From Verrucomicrobiales bacterium (GTDB lineage: Bacteria; Verrucomicrobiota; Verrucomicrobiia; Limisphaerales; JAFMIX01): a stretch of DNA of 12,623 bases. Where the stretch lies: the NCBI GenBank assembly GCA_017853785.1, contig JAFMIX010000043.1, positions 1 through 12,623 of the forward strand, written 5' to 3'. Every line of letters begins with the position of its first letter. Within the stretch, counting starts at the first letter, position 1. Shown in pieces: positions 5,989 through 12,623 of the stretch. The notes beneath the pieces were generated by a model. That model made no database searches. It was not told the origin of the DNA and worked only from the letters and a program-made list of their open reading frames with translations. The translations under genes were made by a program, and so were the position numbers.

Positions 5989-7017
5989 ATGTTTGCGCAT
6001 CTCAAAAGCCTGTTTTCCAATGATATTGGAATTGACCTCGGCACGGCCAACTCGCTCGTTTACGTGCGGGATCAGGGCATCGTCCTGCGCGAACCTTCGG
6101 TGGTGGCCATCCAGGCCGGCACGACCAACGTGCTGGCCGTAGGCGAAGAAGCCAAACGGATGCTGGGCCGCACGCCCGGTAACATCATCGCCATCCGACC
6201 GATGAAAGACGGCGTCATCGCCGACTTCGAGATTACCGAAGCAATGCTGCGCCACTTCATCCAGAAGGTGCACAACCGGAAGCTCATCGCGCCCCGCGTG
6301 GTCGTGGCCGTGCCTTCCGGCATCACCGAAGTGGAGAAACGCGCAGTCAAAGACTCGGCCACCCATGCGGGTGCGCGCGAGGTTTACCTGATCGAACAAC
6401 CGATGGCGTCCGCCATCGGCGTGGGTCTGCCGGTGCATGAGCCGGCGGGCAACATGATCGTGGACACCGGCGGCGGGACTTGCGAGATCGCAATCATCTC
6501 CCTGGCCGGCATCGTCTTCAGCCGCAGCCTGCGGGTGGGCGGAGACGAATTCGATGATTCGATCGTGGCGCACATGAAACGCGCCTACAACCTCATGATT
6601 GGCGAACGAACCGCGGAAGAGATCAAAATACGCATCGGATCCGCGTTCAAGCTGGAGCAGGAATTGACCATGGAAGTCAAGGGTCGCGATCTGAGCGCCG
6701 GTCTGCCGAAGACCATCACCATCCGCTCGGAAGAAATCCGCGAAGCCCTCCAAGAACCGCTCTCCCAGATACTGGAGTCCATCCGCATCACCCTCGAACG
6801 CTGCCCCCCCGAACTCTCCGCCGATCTCGTCGATCGCGGCATTGTCATGGCGGGCGGCGGCGCGTTGCTGCGGGGCATCGACCGCCTCGTCGCGGAAGAA
6901 ACCGGCTTGCCGGTGCACATCGCCGACGATCCGCTCACCGCCGTGGCCGAAGGCACTGGCCGGGTGTTGCAGGAACTCCATTTCCTCAAGCGCGTCTCTT
7001 CGGACTCCACCGTCTGA
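5989..7017 (+). CDS. mreB: Rod shape-determining protein MreB (bacterial actin)
   Basis: Actin-like ATPase that polymerises into membrane-associated filaments and orients side-wall peptidoglycan synthesis. The 342 residues match MreB throughout: DLGTANS at 16-22 (phosphate 1 loop), EPSVVAI at 35-41, MKDGVIADFEIT at 72-83, VPSGITEVEKRAV at 108-120, EQPMASAIG at 136-144, DTGGGT at 159-164 (phosphate 2), GGDEFD at 184-189, and the adenosine-binding MAGGGALLRGID at 287-298. The length is typical and no key residue appears missing. The ATG at 5989 gives the usual short amphipathic N-terminus (MFAHLKSLFS) before the first strand. It is the first gene of the rod cluster; a hairpin-containing 82-bp spacer separates it from mreC. 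Confidence 0.98.
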   Translation: MFAHLKSLFSNDIGIDLGTANSLVYVRDQGIVLREPSVVAIQAGTTNVLAVGEEAKRMLGRTPGNIIAIRPMKDGVIADFEITEAMLRHFIQKVHNRKLIAPRVVVAVPSGITEVEKRAVKDSATHAGAREVYLIEQPMASAIGVGLPVHEPAGNMIVDTGGGTCEIAIISLAGIVFSRSLRVGGDEFDDSIVAHMKRAYNLMIGERTAEEIKIRIGSAFKLEQELTMEVKGRDLSAGLPKTITIRSEEIREALQEPLSQILESIRITLERCPPELSADLVDRGIVMAGGGALLRGIDRLVAEETGLPVHIADDPLTAVAEGTGRVLQELHFLKRVSSDSTV

Positions 7018-7036
7018 TTCCACCTCCAGTCCTGTA

Positions 7037-7076
7037 GCGGCGGTCTATGGCCGCCGTCGGCACGCAGGCCGTGTCG
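7037..7076. repeat. Tandem double hairpin in the mreB-mreC spacer
   Basis: First hairpin: CGGCGG (7038-7043) with CCGCCG (7051-7056) around a 7-nt loop. Immediately after it, CGGCACG (7058-7064) pairs with CGTGTCG (7070-7076) in 7 pairs including one G-U, around CAGGC. Neither is followed by a T run, so this is not an intrinsic terminator for either strand. It may be a REP-like dispersed element or an mRNA processing/stability structure. Confidence 0.55.
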
Positions 7077-7099
7077 CAAAAATTTGACTGTGGTAGTGG

Positions 7100-7906
7100 A
7101 TGTTTAAAAAGAAGCAATACGTCGTTCTCGGCGCCGTCCTGGTGCTGACGCTGATTGTCCTGAACCTGCCCGGCGGGCTCCCGGCCCGGCTCAAGCAGGC
7201 CCTCGGCGGCCTTTACCTGCCGCTCTTCGGCGCGGCCAGCGCCACCGGACAACTCGGCAAAAACGCCGCCGCCAACCTCACCCCCCGCAATGAACTCGTC
7301 CGCCAGAACGAAGTCTTCCGCCGTGAAAATGCCGAACTCCGCCTCCGCCTTCTCCAGGCCGAAGCCGCCACCCGCGAGAACGCCCGGCTCCACCAACTCC
7401 TCGGCTGGCAGACCCGCGCCCCGTGGAAACTCAAGCTCGCCAATGTCGTCCTCCGCGAACCCGCCAACTGGTGGCGCACCGTCCAGATCGACCTCGGCCG
7501 CCGCGATGGCCTCCGCGAAAACCTGCCCGTCCTGACCCCCGACGGCCTTGTCGGTCGCATCGGCGCCGTCAGCCTCACCCGCGCCCAGGTCATCCTGCTC
7601 GGCGACCCCGCCTGCCGCGCCGCCGCGCTGGTGCAGAATCCCGCCCGCGACCAAGGCATCATCAACGCCGGCGCCGCCGTGCTGGACCCCTCGCTCGTCA
7701 ACCTCGGCTTCCTTTCGCGCAACGCCATTCTCGCGCCCGGCCAGAATGTCGTCACCAGTGGCCAGGGCGGCATCTTCCCGGCGGGCATTCCGCTCGGCAC
7801 CATCGTGGATTTCCGCGCCGTCGAATTCGGCCTCTACACCGAGGCCCGCGTCAAACTCGCCGCCAACCTGAGCGCGCTGGAGGAAGTGTGGGTGCTGTTC
7901 CCATGA
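7100..7906 (+). CDS. mreC: Rod shape-determining protein MreC
   Basis: Bitopic inner-membrane protein whose periplasmic part binds and activates PBP2, linking MreB to wall synthesis. The 268 residues show a short cytoplasmic lysine-rich start (MFKKK), one membrane span at about 7-22, a periplasmic coiled coil at about 62-102 (ELVRQNEVFRRENAEL), and the two-barrel MreC core from about 110. Conserved parts include LVGRIG at 150-155, the RAQVILLGDP region at 161-170, and VTSGQGGIFPAGIPLG at 218-233. The protein ends shortly after the core, without the long disordered tail of some homologues. Its TGA overlaps the mreD ATG (ATGA), implying translational coupling. Confidence 0.95.
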   Translation: MFKKKQYVVLGAVLVLTLIVLNLPGGLPARLKQALGGLYLPLFGAASATGQLGKNAAANLTPRNELVRQNEVFRRENAELRLRLLQAEAATRENARLHQLLGWQTRAPWKLKLANVVLREPANWWRTVQIDLGRRDGLRENLPVLTPDGLVGRIGAVSLTRAQVILLGDPACRAAALVQNPARDQGIINAGAAVLDPSLVNLGFLSRNAILAPGQNVVTSGQGGIFPAGIPLGTIVDFRAVEFGLYTEARVKLAANLSALEEVWVLFP

Positions 7907-8451
7907 ATCCCATCAACACCATCCTCATCCTGCTCGCGGCTTTTGTGGCCGTGTTCCTCCAGGCCGCCTGCGGCACTCGCGGCTCGCTCGGCGCGCAAAT
8001 TGATTTGCTGCCCGCGCTCGTCGTTTACGCCAGCCTCACCGGCGGGTTGACCACCGTGGCGCTGCTGGCCGTCGGCGGCGGACTCGCGTTTGATGCGCTC
8101 TCCGCCAACCCGCTCGGCATCTCCATGCTGCCGCTTTTTGGCATCGGCTTTCTCATCCACCGCCAGCGCGAATTCATCCTGCGCGATCAGCTGTTCGCGC
8201 AATTCATCCTCGGCCTGGCCGCGAGTGCCGCCGCCCCGTTGCTCACTTTGCTGTTGCTGTTCACCGGCGGGCATGCGCCGTTCGTCGGCTGGGGCACGCT
8301 CTGGCAATGGCTCGTGATGAGTCTCGGCGGCGGCCTGGTGACGCCGGTGATGTTCCGCCTGTTCGCTTTCATCCGCGGCGCGTTTTTTTACCGCCCCCTG
8401 ACCGAGACCAGTTTCCGTCCCGACCGCCAGATCCGGCGCGGACGTTTTTAA
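7903..8451 (+). CDS. mreD: Rod shape-determining protein MreD
   Basis: Small polytopic inner-membrane protein of the elongasome, partner of MreC. The 182 residues contain about five to six hydrophobic segments (about 5-22, 34-64, 72-86, 97-120, 130-147 and 147-160), and the signature around GGLAFDALSANPLGIS (59-74) resembles the MreD G-x-x-x-D-x-x-S-x-x-P-x-G motif. The start is the ATG at 7903, overlapping the mreC stop by 4 bp; the longer open frame from 7423 lies wholly within mreC in another frame. The C-terminus is basic (RPDRQIRRGRF). The TAA stop at 8449-8451 is part of the left arm of the downstream inverted repeat, so insertion or retention of that element could have set the end of the protein. 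Confidence 0.9.
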   Translation: MNPINTILILLAAFVAVFLQAACGTRGSLGAQIDLLPALVVYASLTGGLTTVALLAVGGGLAFDALSANPLGISMLPLFGIGFLIHRQREFILRDQLFAQFILGLAASAAAPLLTLLLLFTGGHAPFVGWGTLWQWLVMSLGGGLVTPVMFRLFAFIRGAFFYRPLTETSFRPDRQIRRGRF

Positions 8452-8688
8452 CCACGAATGAACACGAATAAACCCGAATTCATTCGCCCCGGATTACCCC
8501 GGATTGAAGCCGCGCCTGGAAATGACGAAGGCCTAAACCGTCTTGCTTCAGCCCGCCCGGCTGCGGCGCAACGTCTGGCCGGCGCGCTTTGGAATTTGGC
8601 CTTCGACAGGAGTCATTCAAGCGTCATCCGAGCTTCGTCATTCGTCATGGGTTTGTATTCGTGTCGATTTGGGTCCATTCGTGGTTAA
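8448..8688. repeat. 241-bp element with 33-nt imperfect terminal inverted repeats, between mreD and mrdA
   Basis: The left arm (8448-8480) starts TTAACCACGAATG, and so does the reverse complement of the right arm (8656-8688). Over 33 nt, 26 positions match. The arms consist of roughly 10-nt CACGAAT-like units and are near-identical in their outer part to those of the element at 762-867. Nested inside are CGAAGGCC (8526-8533) with its perfect complement GGCCTTCG (8598-8605), and a series of TCATTC/TCATCC motifs at 8613-8646. There is no coding signal. The element ends 6 bp before the mrdA ATG and provides the mreD stop codon. Confidence 0.8.
8487..8505. repeat. Short direct repeat CCCCGGATT x2 inside the 8448-8688 element
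   Basis: CCCCGGATT occurs at 8487-8495 and again at 8497-8505, a 10-nt period continuing the spacing of the arm units just to the left. It suggests that the interior also grew from, or is organised by, a ~10-nt repeat unit. Confidence 0.6.
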
Positions 8689-8694
8689 CCGCCC

Positions 8695-10650
8695 ATGCTG
8701 ATTTTCGACCAACTGAAAAAAAGCGACCCGAGCCTGCGCCTGCTGGCCACGGGCGTCTTTGGCGGTCTGGCGGTGTTGCTCATCGGCCTCTGGTGGGTGC
8801 AGGTCGTGCGCGCCCGGTTCTATGAGGCCAAGCTGGAGACCCAGTCCTGCCGCACCGTGCGCGTCCCGGCGCCGCGCGGCAAAATCCTCGACCGCAACGG
8901 CACGCCGCTCGCCGAAAACCAGCCCAGCTACCACCTCAGCCTCTACCTCGAGGAATTCAGCCCCGCGTTCCAGCGCGCCTTCAACACCCGCATCGCCGCC
9001 TGCAAAAAAGCCGGCCTCAAACTCAAGCGCGACCAACGCAGCGAGCTGGCCCGCGCCACCCGTTACGCCGTCGTCAGCAACGTCGTCGCTGCCGTCACCG
9101 GCGAATTCCAGTCGGCCGTCACGCTCGACCCCGAGAAATTCCGCAGGCACTACGAGACCCACCTCGCTCTGCCGCTCACCGTCGTGCCGAACCTCACCCG
9201 CGCGCAGATCGCCCGCGTGGAGGAGCATCCGGATCTCCCGGCGGGGCTCGCCGTGGACACGCAGGCCGGGCGCGTCTATCCCTTCGGCCCCACCGCCGTC
9301 CACCTCCTCGGCTATGTCCGCCGCGATGACAGTTCCGCCGAAGGGGAAGAAGCCTTTTTCAACCACCGCCTGCCCGACTGGCGCGGCATCATCGGCATCG
9401 AAGCCGCCTTTGACCCGCAACTGCGCGGCGAAGCCGGGGCCAAATCCGTCCTCGTCAACCACCTCGGCTATCGCCAGTCCGAAAACGTCCTCACTCCCGT
9501 CGCGCCCGGCCAGAATCTCGTCCTCACCATTGACCTCACCATCCAACAGGCCGCCGAGCGCGCCCTGCAATGCTACGGCCCGAACACGCGCGGCGCGGTG
9601 GTGGTGATGGACCCGAAGCGCGGCGACCTCCTCGCGCTCGCTTCCTCGCCGGTGTTCGACCCGAACAATTTTGTGAAGGGCATCTCTCACGCGCAATGGG
9701 AACAGTTGAGCGACGAAAAATTGCGCCCCCAGATCAACCGCGCCCTCCAGGAGAACTACGCGCCCGGCTCCGTCTTCAAGACTCTCGTCGGCCTTGCCGC
9801 CCTCGAAGCCGGCCTCAACCCCTCCGAAATCCACAACGTCCAGGCTGACCCCGTTCGGGCCGGGCGCGGGTGCATCTATATCGGGCGGCGTAAGATCGAG
9901 GACACCGCCCCGCCGGGCGCCTACGATTTCCGCCGCGCGCTGAAGCTTTCCAGCAACTCCTACTTCATCAACGCCGGCCTCCGCACCGGCATGGCGGGCA
10001 TCATCCAACTCGGCGCGCGGTTGCATCTCGGCGAACGCACCGGCCTGCTTCCGCGCGGCCAGGAGACGCCGGGAATTTTCCCCAAGCCCGCCCGCCTCCG
10101 CTCCGGCTGGTCTGATGGCGACACCGCCAACGCTTGCATCGGTCAGGGCGAGATCAGTGTCACGCCCGTCCAGATGGCGATCATGACCGCCGCCATCGCC
10201 AACGGCGGCAAAGTCCTCTGGCCGCGCCTCGTGGACCGGCTGGAGCCGCTCGCCGGCACCGGCCAGCCGCCGACAACTTTTCCCGCCGGCCGCGTGCGCG
10301 ACGACCTCGGCGTGAAGCCGCGTTCGCTGGAGATCGTCCGCGCCGCAATGCTCGCCGACGTGGAGGATGCCGATGGCACCGGGCGCGCCGCGCAGGTTCC
10401 CGGATTCCGCGTCTGCGGCAAGACCGGCACCGCGCAGATCATGGACGCGCGCAACCAGGTGACCGACCACACGACATGGTTCACCTCGTTCGCGCCGTAT
10501 GAAAACCCCCGCTACGTGGTCGTCGTGATGGTGGAGAGCGGGAGTTCCGGCGGCGGCACCTGCGCGCCCATCGCCAGGGAGATTTACCTCGCGCTCCAGA
10601 AACGCGAACAGTCGGCGCGCGCCAACCCGGCCCCGCTGGCGCAAAATTGA
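8695..10650 (+). CDS. mrdA: Penicillin-binding protein 2 (elongasome transpeptidase)
   Basis: Class B PBP that cross-links new side-wall peptidoglycan in the periplasm, partner of RodA. The 651 residues show a short cytoplasmic start, one membrane anchor at about 17-38, the pedestal motif RGKILDRNGTPLA at 61-73, a pedestal/dimerisation domain to about 265, and the transpeptidase domain from about 295. The catalytic motifs are complete: SVFK at 359-362 with nucleophile Ser359, SSN at 419-421, and KTG at 576-578. IGQGEISVTPVQMA at 482-495 is also typical. The length fits PBP2 (about 600-650), and the position between mreD and rodA identifies the elongation rather than the division PBP. Translation starts 6 bp after the inverted-repeat element, with no Shine-Dalgarno, and the stop lies 1 bp before rodA. 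Confidence 0.96.
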   Translation: MLIFDQLKKSDPSLRLLATGVFGGLAVLLIGLWWVQVVRARFYEAKLETQSCRTVRVPAPRGKILDRNGTPLAENQPSYHLSLYLEEFSPAFQRAFNTRIAACKKAGLKLKRDQRSELARATRYAVVSNVVAAVTGEFQSAVTLDPEKFRRHYETHLALPLTVVPNLTRAQIARVEEHPDLPAGLAVDTQAGRVYPFGPTAVHLLGYVRRDDSSAEGEEAFFNHRLPDWRGIIGIEAAFDPQLRGEAGAKSVLVNHLGYRQSENVLTPVAPGQNLVLTIDLTIQQAAERALQCYGPNTRGAVVVMDPKRGDLLALASSPVFDPNNFVKGISHAQWEQLSDEKLRPQINRALQENYAPGSVFKTLVGLAALEAGLNPSEIHNVQADPVRAGRGCIYIGRRKIEDTAPPGAYDFRRALKLSSNSYFINAGLRTGMAGIIQLGARLHLGERTGLLPRGQETPGIFPKPARLRSGWSDGDTANACIGQGEISVTPVQMAIMTAAIANGGKVLWPRLVDRLEPLAGTGQPPTTFPAGRVRDDLGVKPRSLEIVRAAMLADVEDADGTGRAAQVPGFRVCGKTGTAQIMDARNQVTDHTTWFTSFAPYENPRYVVVVMVESGSSGGGTCAPIAREIYLALQKREQSARANPAPLAQN

Positions 10651-10651
10651 A

Positions 10652-11911
10652 ATGATGCTCGGCACCCCGCTTAACGAACGCCCGGCGCGACTGGACCTGC
10701 TCCAGTTGCTCGCCGTCCTCGGCCTCATGGTCGGGGGCGCCGCATTCGTCTACAGCGCCACGATGGTCCACGAGCCGGTCGGGTTCTGGCAGCAATATCA
10801 CGAGCTGCCGCTGCCGCAATTTTTTGGCTGGCTGCTGCCCCAGATGTTTTTCCGGCAGATCGTCTGGTATGTGCTCGGCGGCGCGGCGGCGGTGGTGCTG
10901 GCGGTCGTGCATTATCAATCGCTGGTGCGCTGGGCGCTGGTGGCGTATTGGGCGTCCATCCTGACGCTGGTGGCGGTGCTGATCCCGTTCATCGGAGCGA
11001 CGCGCTTCGGCGCGCGCCGCTGGATCGACCTGGGCTTCTTCCAATTCCAGCCCAGCGAATTCGCCAAGCTCGCGTTTATCCTCGCCATGGCGCACTTCGC
11101 CAGCCGGCCTGCGGGCGAACTGAAATCGCCGCGCGTGTTCTGGAAGGCGATGGGTCTGCTCGCGTTGCCGTTCGTGCTCATCATGAAGGAGCCCGACCTC
11201 GGCTCCGCGCTGGTGCTCGTGCCCACGGGCGTGGTGATGTTGTTCGTCGCGGGCACGCCCCGGCGGTATCTCCTCCGGCTCGGCGGCGCGGTGGGCTTGC
11301 TGGGGCTGCTGTTGCTGGCGGATATTTTCTTCGCGCGGCCCGACGCGTGGTATTCGGTGAAGCTCGAGCCGTATCAGCGGCGGCGGCTGCTCGTTTATTT
11401 CGGGCAGGAAGATCGGCCCCCGGCTGGTGCGTCGCCGGCGAAGATTTTGGAGCTGCGGAAACAACATTTCGACGACCAGCACAATGTGCGGCAGGCGATG
11501 ATTTCCGTAGGTTCGGGCGGGCTGCTGGGCAAGGGCTGGCGGCAGGGCACCCAGAATGCGCTCGGCTATCTGCCGCGCGCAGTCGCCCATAACGATTTCA
11601 TTTTCTCCGTCATTGCCGAGGAGAAAGGATTCGTAGGCAGCGTGATCGTCGTCACGCTCTACGCGGTGGTGCTGTTCACCGGGATCAGAACCGCCGGCCA
11701 GGCACGCGATCGCCTGGGCAAACTCCTGGCTGTGGGCGTCGTCACGCTCCTGTTCAGCCAGGTCTTCATCAACATCGGCATGAACATCCGCATGATGCCT
11801 GTGACGGGCGTGCCCTTGCCCCTGCTGTCCTACGGCGGGAGCTCGGTGCTGTGCTCGCTGATCGCCATCGGCCTCCTGCAGAACATCCACATCCACCGAA
11901 AGGGTTATTAA
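10652..11911 (+). CDS. rodA: SEDS-family peptidoglycan glycosyltransferase RodA
   Basis: Polytopic inner-membrane enzyme that polymerises lipid II into glycan strands with PBP2. The 419 residues contain about ten membrane spans. Family motifs seen: RRWIDLGFFQFQPSEFAKL at 122-140, KEPDLGSA at 179-186, SVGSGGLLGKG at 285-295, HNDFIFSVIAEEKGF at 313-327 (Asp315 aligns with the catalytic Asp of the HTDFIF motif), and the C-terminal GVPLPLLSYGGSS at 386-398. The extracellular loop before SVGSGG is long (about 240-280, charged, with EDRPPAGASPAKILEL). The segment before the catalytic Asp reads LPRAVAHND, two residues longer than the common LPExHTD and lacking its Glu. The start is ATG 10652 or ATG 10655; the sequence does not decide. 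It is tightly coupled to mrdA (1 bp) and to the RNase gene (4 bp). Confidence 0.96.
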   Translation: MMLGTPLNERPARLDLLQLLAVLGLMVGGAAFVYSATMVHEPVGFWQQYHELPLPQFFGWLLPQMFFRQIVWYVLGGAAAVVLAVVHYQSLVRWALVAYWASILTLVAVLIPFIGATRFGARRWIDLGFFQFQPSEFAKLAFILAMAHFASRPAGELKSPRVFWKAMGLLALPFVLIMKEPDLGSALVLVPTGVVMLFVAGTPRRYLLRLGGAVGLLGLLLLADIFFARPDAWYSVKLEPYQRRRLLVYFGQEDRPPAGASPAKILELRKQHFDDQHNVRQAMISVGSGGLLGKGWRQGTQNALGYLPRAVAHNDFIFSVIAEEKGFVGSVIVVTLYAVVLFTGIRTAGQARDRLGKLLAVGVVTLLFSQVFINIGMNIRMMPVTGVPLPLLSYGGSSVLCSLIAIGLLQNIHIHRKGY

Positions 11912-11915
11912 GATT

Positions 11916-12623
11916 ATGAGTGACCAACCACAACCAAAACGAAACTTCTCCCGCCGTCGGCGCGGAGGAATGCGCTTCCGCCCCGGCGGTGGCATGAACC
12001 CCAACCAACCCCCGCGCAATGACCGCGGCGCCCAGGAAGCCCGCGCTGAAGCCGTCGCCCAGACCGGCGGCCCGGAGAAAGTCTATGACCGCCGCCATCT
12101 CAATGAGATCGAGCGCGCGGAAAATCTCGCCGCCGGCCTCCCGCCCGAAGGCGCGCCCGCCGCGCCCGAGCCGGAAACGCTCGCGCCCGGCGAGAAGCCC
12201 AACCGCCAGTTCCGCCAGCCGAACCTGGAGACCCCCGAGGTCGTCGAGGAAGAAGCGCCCTATCAGCCGGTGGACCTCGAGCCCAAGCCGCAGGGCTTGC
12301 TCGGTGCCATCAAGGCTGCCGCCGGCAACGTCGTCAAAAAAGTCCAGCAGCTCATCCGCCCCAAGCAAAAGTCGGACAAGGACGTCGTCATCAACGCCGA
12401 ATCGTTGGAGACGCGCGTCGCCGTCATCGAGAAAGGCAAGCTCGAGGAGTTCACCATCGAACGCACCAACGAGGAACGCCTCGTCGGCAGCATCTTCAAG
12501 GGCCGCGTGAAAAACCTCGAAGACGGCCTCAAGGCTGCGTTCGTGGACATCGGCTTCACGAAGAACGCCTTCCTGCACTACTGGGACATCGTGCCGTCAA
12601 ACCTCGACAGCGGCGTCGAGCTC
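11916..12623 (+). CDS. rng: RNase E/G family endoribonuclease, N-terminal part (cut by window edge)
   Basis: The 236 visible residues start at ATG 11916 and stay open to the edge. From about residue 157 the sequence is the typical RNase E/G start: VVINAESLETRVAVIEKGKL, then NEERLVGSIFKGRV, leading into the embedded S1 domain with GLKAAFVDIGF and NAFLHYWDI (about 186-224). The catalytic Asp residues and zinc link lie beyond the window. Before this sits a roughly 155-residue extension absent from E. coli RNase G: an Arg-rich head (RRRRGG at 13-18), then Pro/Glu/Ala-rich, probably disordered sequence, and a basic helix-like stretch (about 127-150). The family cleaves single-stranded RNA at A/U-rich sites in rRNA maturation and mRNA decay. 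The gene follows rodA by 4 bp, so it probably belongs to the rod operon. The symbol is by family; RNase E cannot be excluded. Confidence 0.88.
   Translation, partial: MSDQPQPKRNFSRRRRGGMRFRPGGGMNPNQPPRNDRGAQEARAEAVAQTGGPEKVYDRRHLNEIERAENLAAGLPPEGAPAAPEPETLAPGEKPNRQFRQPNLETPEVVEEEAPYQPVDLEPKPQGLLGAIKAAAGNVVKKVQQLIRPKQKSDKDVVINAESLETRVAVIEKGKLEEFTIERTNEERLVGSIFKGRVKNLEDGLKAAFVDIGFTKNAFLHYWDIVPSNLDSGVEL

Noticed and set aside
7423..7902. 160-residue N-terminal extension of MreD
   Set aside because: It lies entirely inside mreC in another frame with Arg/Pro-rich composition; the ATGA overlap at 7903 is the natural mreD start.
8448..8688. CRISPR-like array or an IS element
   Set aside because: The repeats are inverted arms rather than regularly spaced direct repeats with spacers, and there is no transposase frame or obvious target-site duplication.
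8638..10728. 696-residue open frame on the minus strand opposite mrdA
   Set aside because: It lies exactly antisense to a complete PBP2 with all catalytic motifs; composition is Gly/Ala/Arg/Glu-rich, as expected for antisense frames in high-GC DNA, and it shows no family motif.
10481..12019. 512-residue minus-strand open frame opposite rodA
   Set aside because: Antisense shadow of RodA; His/Arg/Gln/Glu-rich composition without domain resemblance.

Overview
The window looks like a piece of chromosome from a high-GC, Gram-negative bacterium, most likely a member of the Verrucomicrobiota (Pedosphaera/Limisphaerales-like). An outer membrane is implied by an LpxD acyltransferase. The lineage call rests on gene content, on a glycine-rich RRM protein beside infA, and on intergenic inverted-repeat elements of a style I associate with that phylum; no rRNA or other phylogenetic anchor is present, so it is an inference. 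All recognisable genes are housekeeping genes. There is no defence island, prophage, CRISPR array, tRNA or rRNA.

Left part (1-4968): a 5'-complete, 3'-truncated ROK-family sugar kinase runs leftwards off the edge (1-711). Divergent from it, a rightward series holds a tRNA-dihydrouridine synthase (903-1937), a CPBP/Abi-type membrane protease (1987-2718), thiamine-monophosphate kinase thiL (2894-3829, followed by a perfect 10-bp hairpin with a short T run) and lpxD (3928-4968). Two of the spacers, ROK/dus and CPBP/thiL, contain short elements bounded by imperfect terminal inverted repeats.

Middle (4984-5988): on the minus strand lie a glycine-rich RRM RNA-binding protein (5292-5636), an intrinsic terminator, and infA (4984-5199), which is convergent with lpxD. 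A 352-bp non-coding divergent region separates the RRM gene from mreB.

Right part (5989-12623): a nearly complete elongation ('rod') cluster in the order mreB-mreC-mreD-mrdA(PBP2)-rodA, followed 4 bp later by an RNase E/G-family gene cut by the window edge. MreB filaments, the MreC/MreD membrane proteins, the PBP2 transpeptidase and the RodA glycosyltransferase together form the elongasome that builds side-wall peptidoglycan. RNase G next to mreBCD is also seen in E. coli. The cluster is interrupted twice by non-coding structure: a double hairpin between mreB and mreC, and a 241-bp inverted-repeat element between mreD and mrdA whose left arm supplies the mreD stop codon.

The most unusual signal is therefore not a protein system. 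It is a set of three intergenic elements (762-867, 2735-2871, 8448-8688) with the same architecture: 23-33 nt imperfect inverted arms built from roughly 10-nt CACGAAT- or CGCGAAA-like units, around unrelated cores. A second consistent feature is the absence of convincing Shine-Dalgarno sequences before the gene starts.
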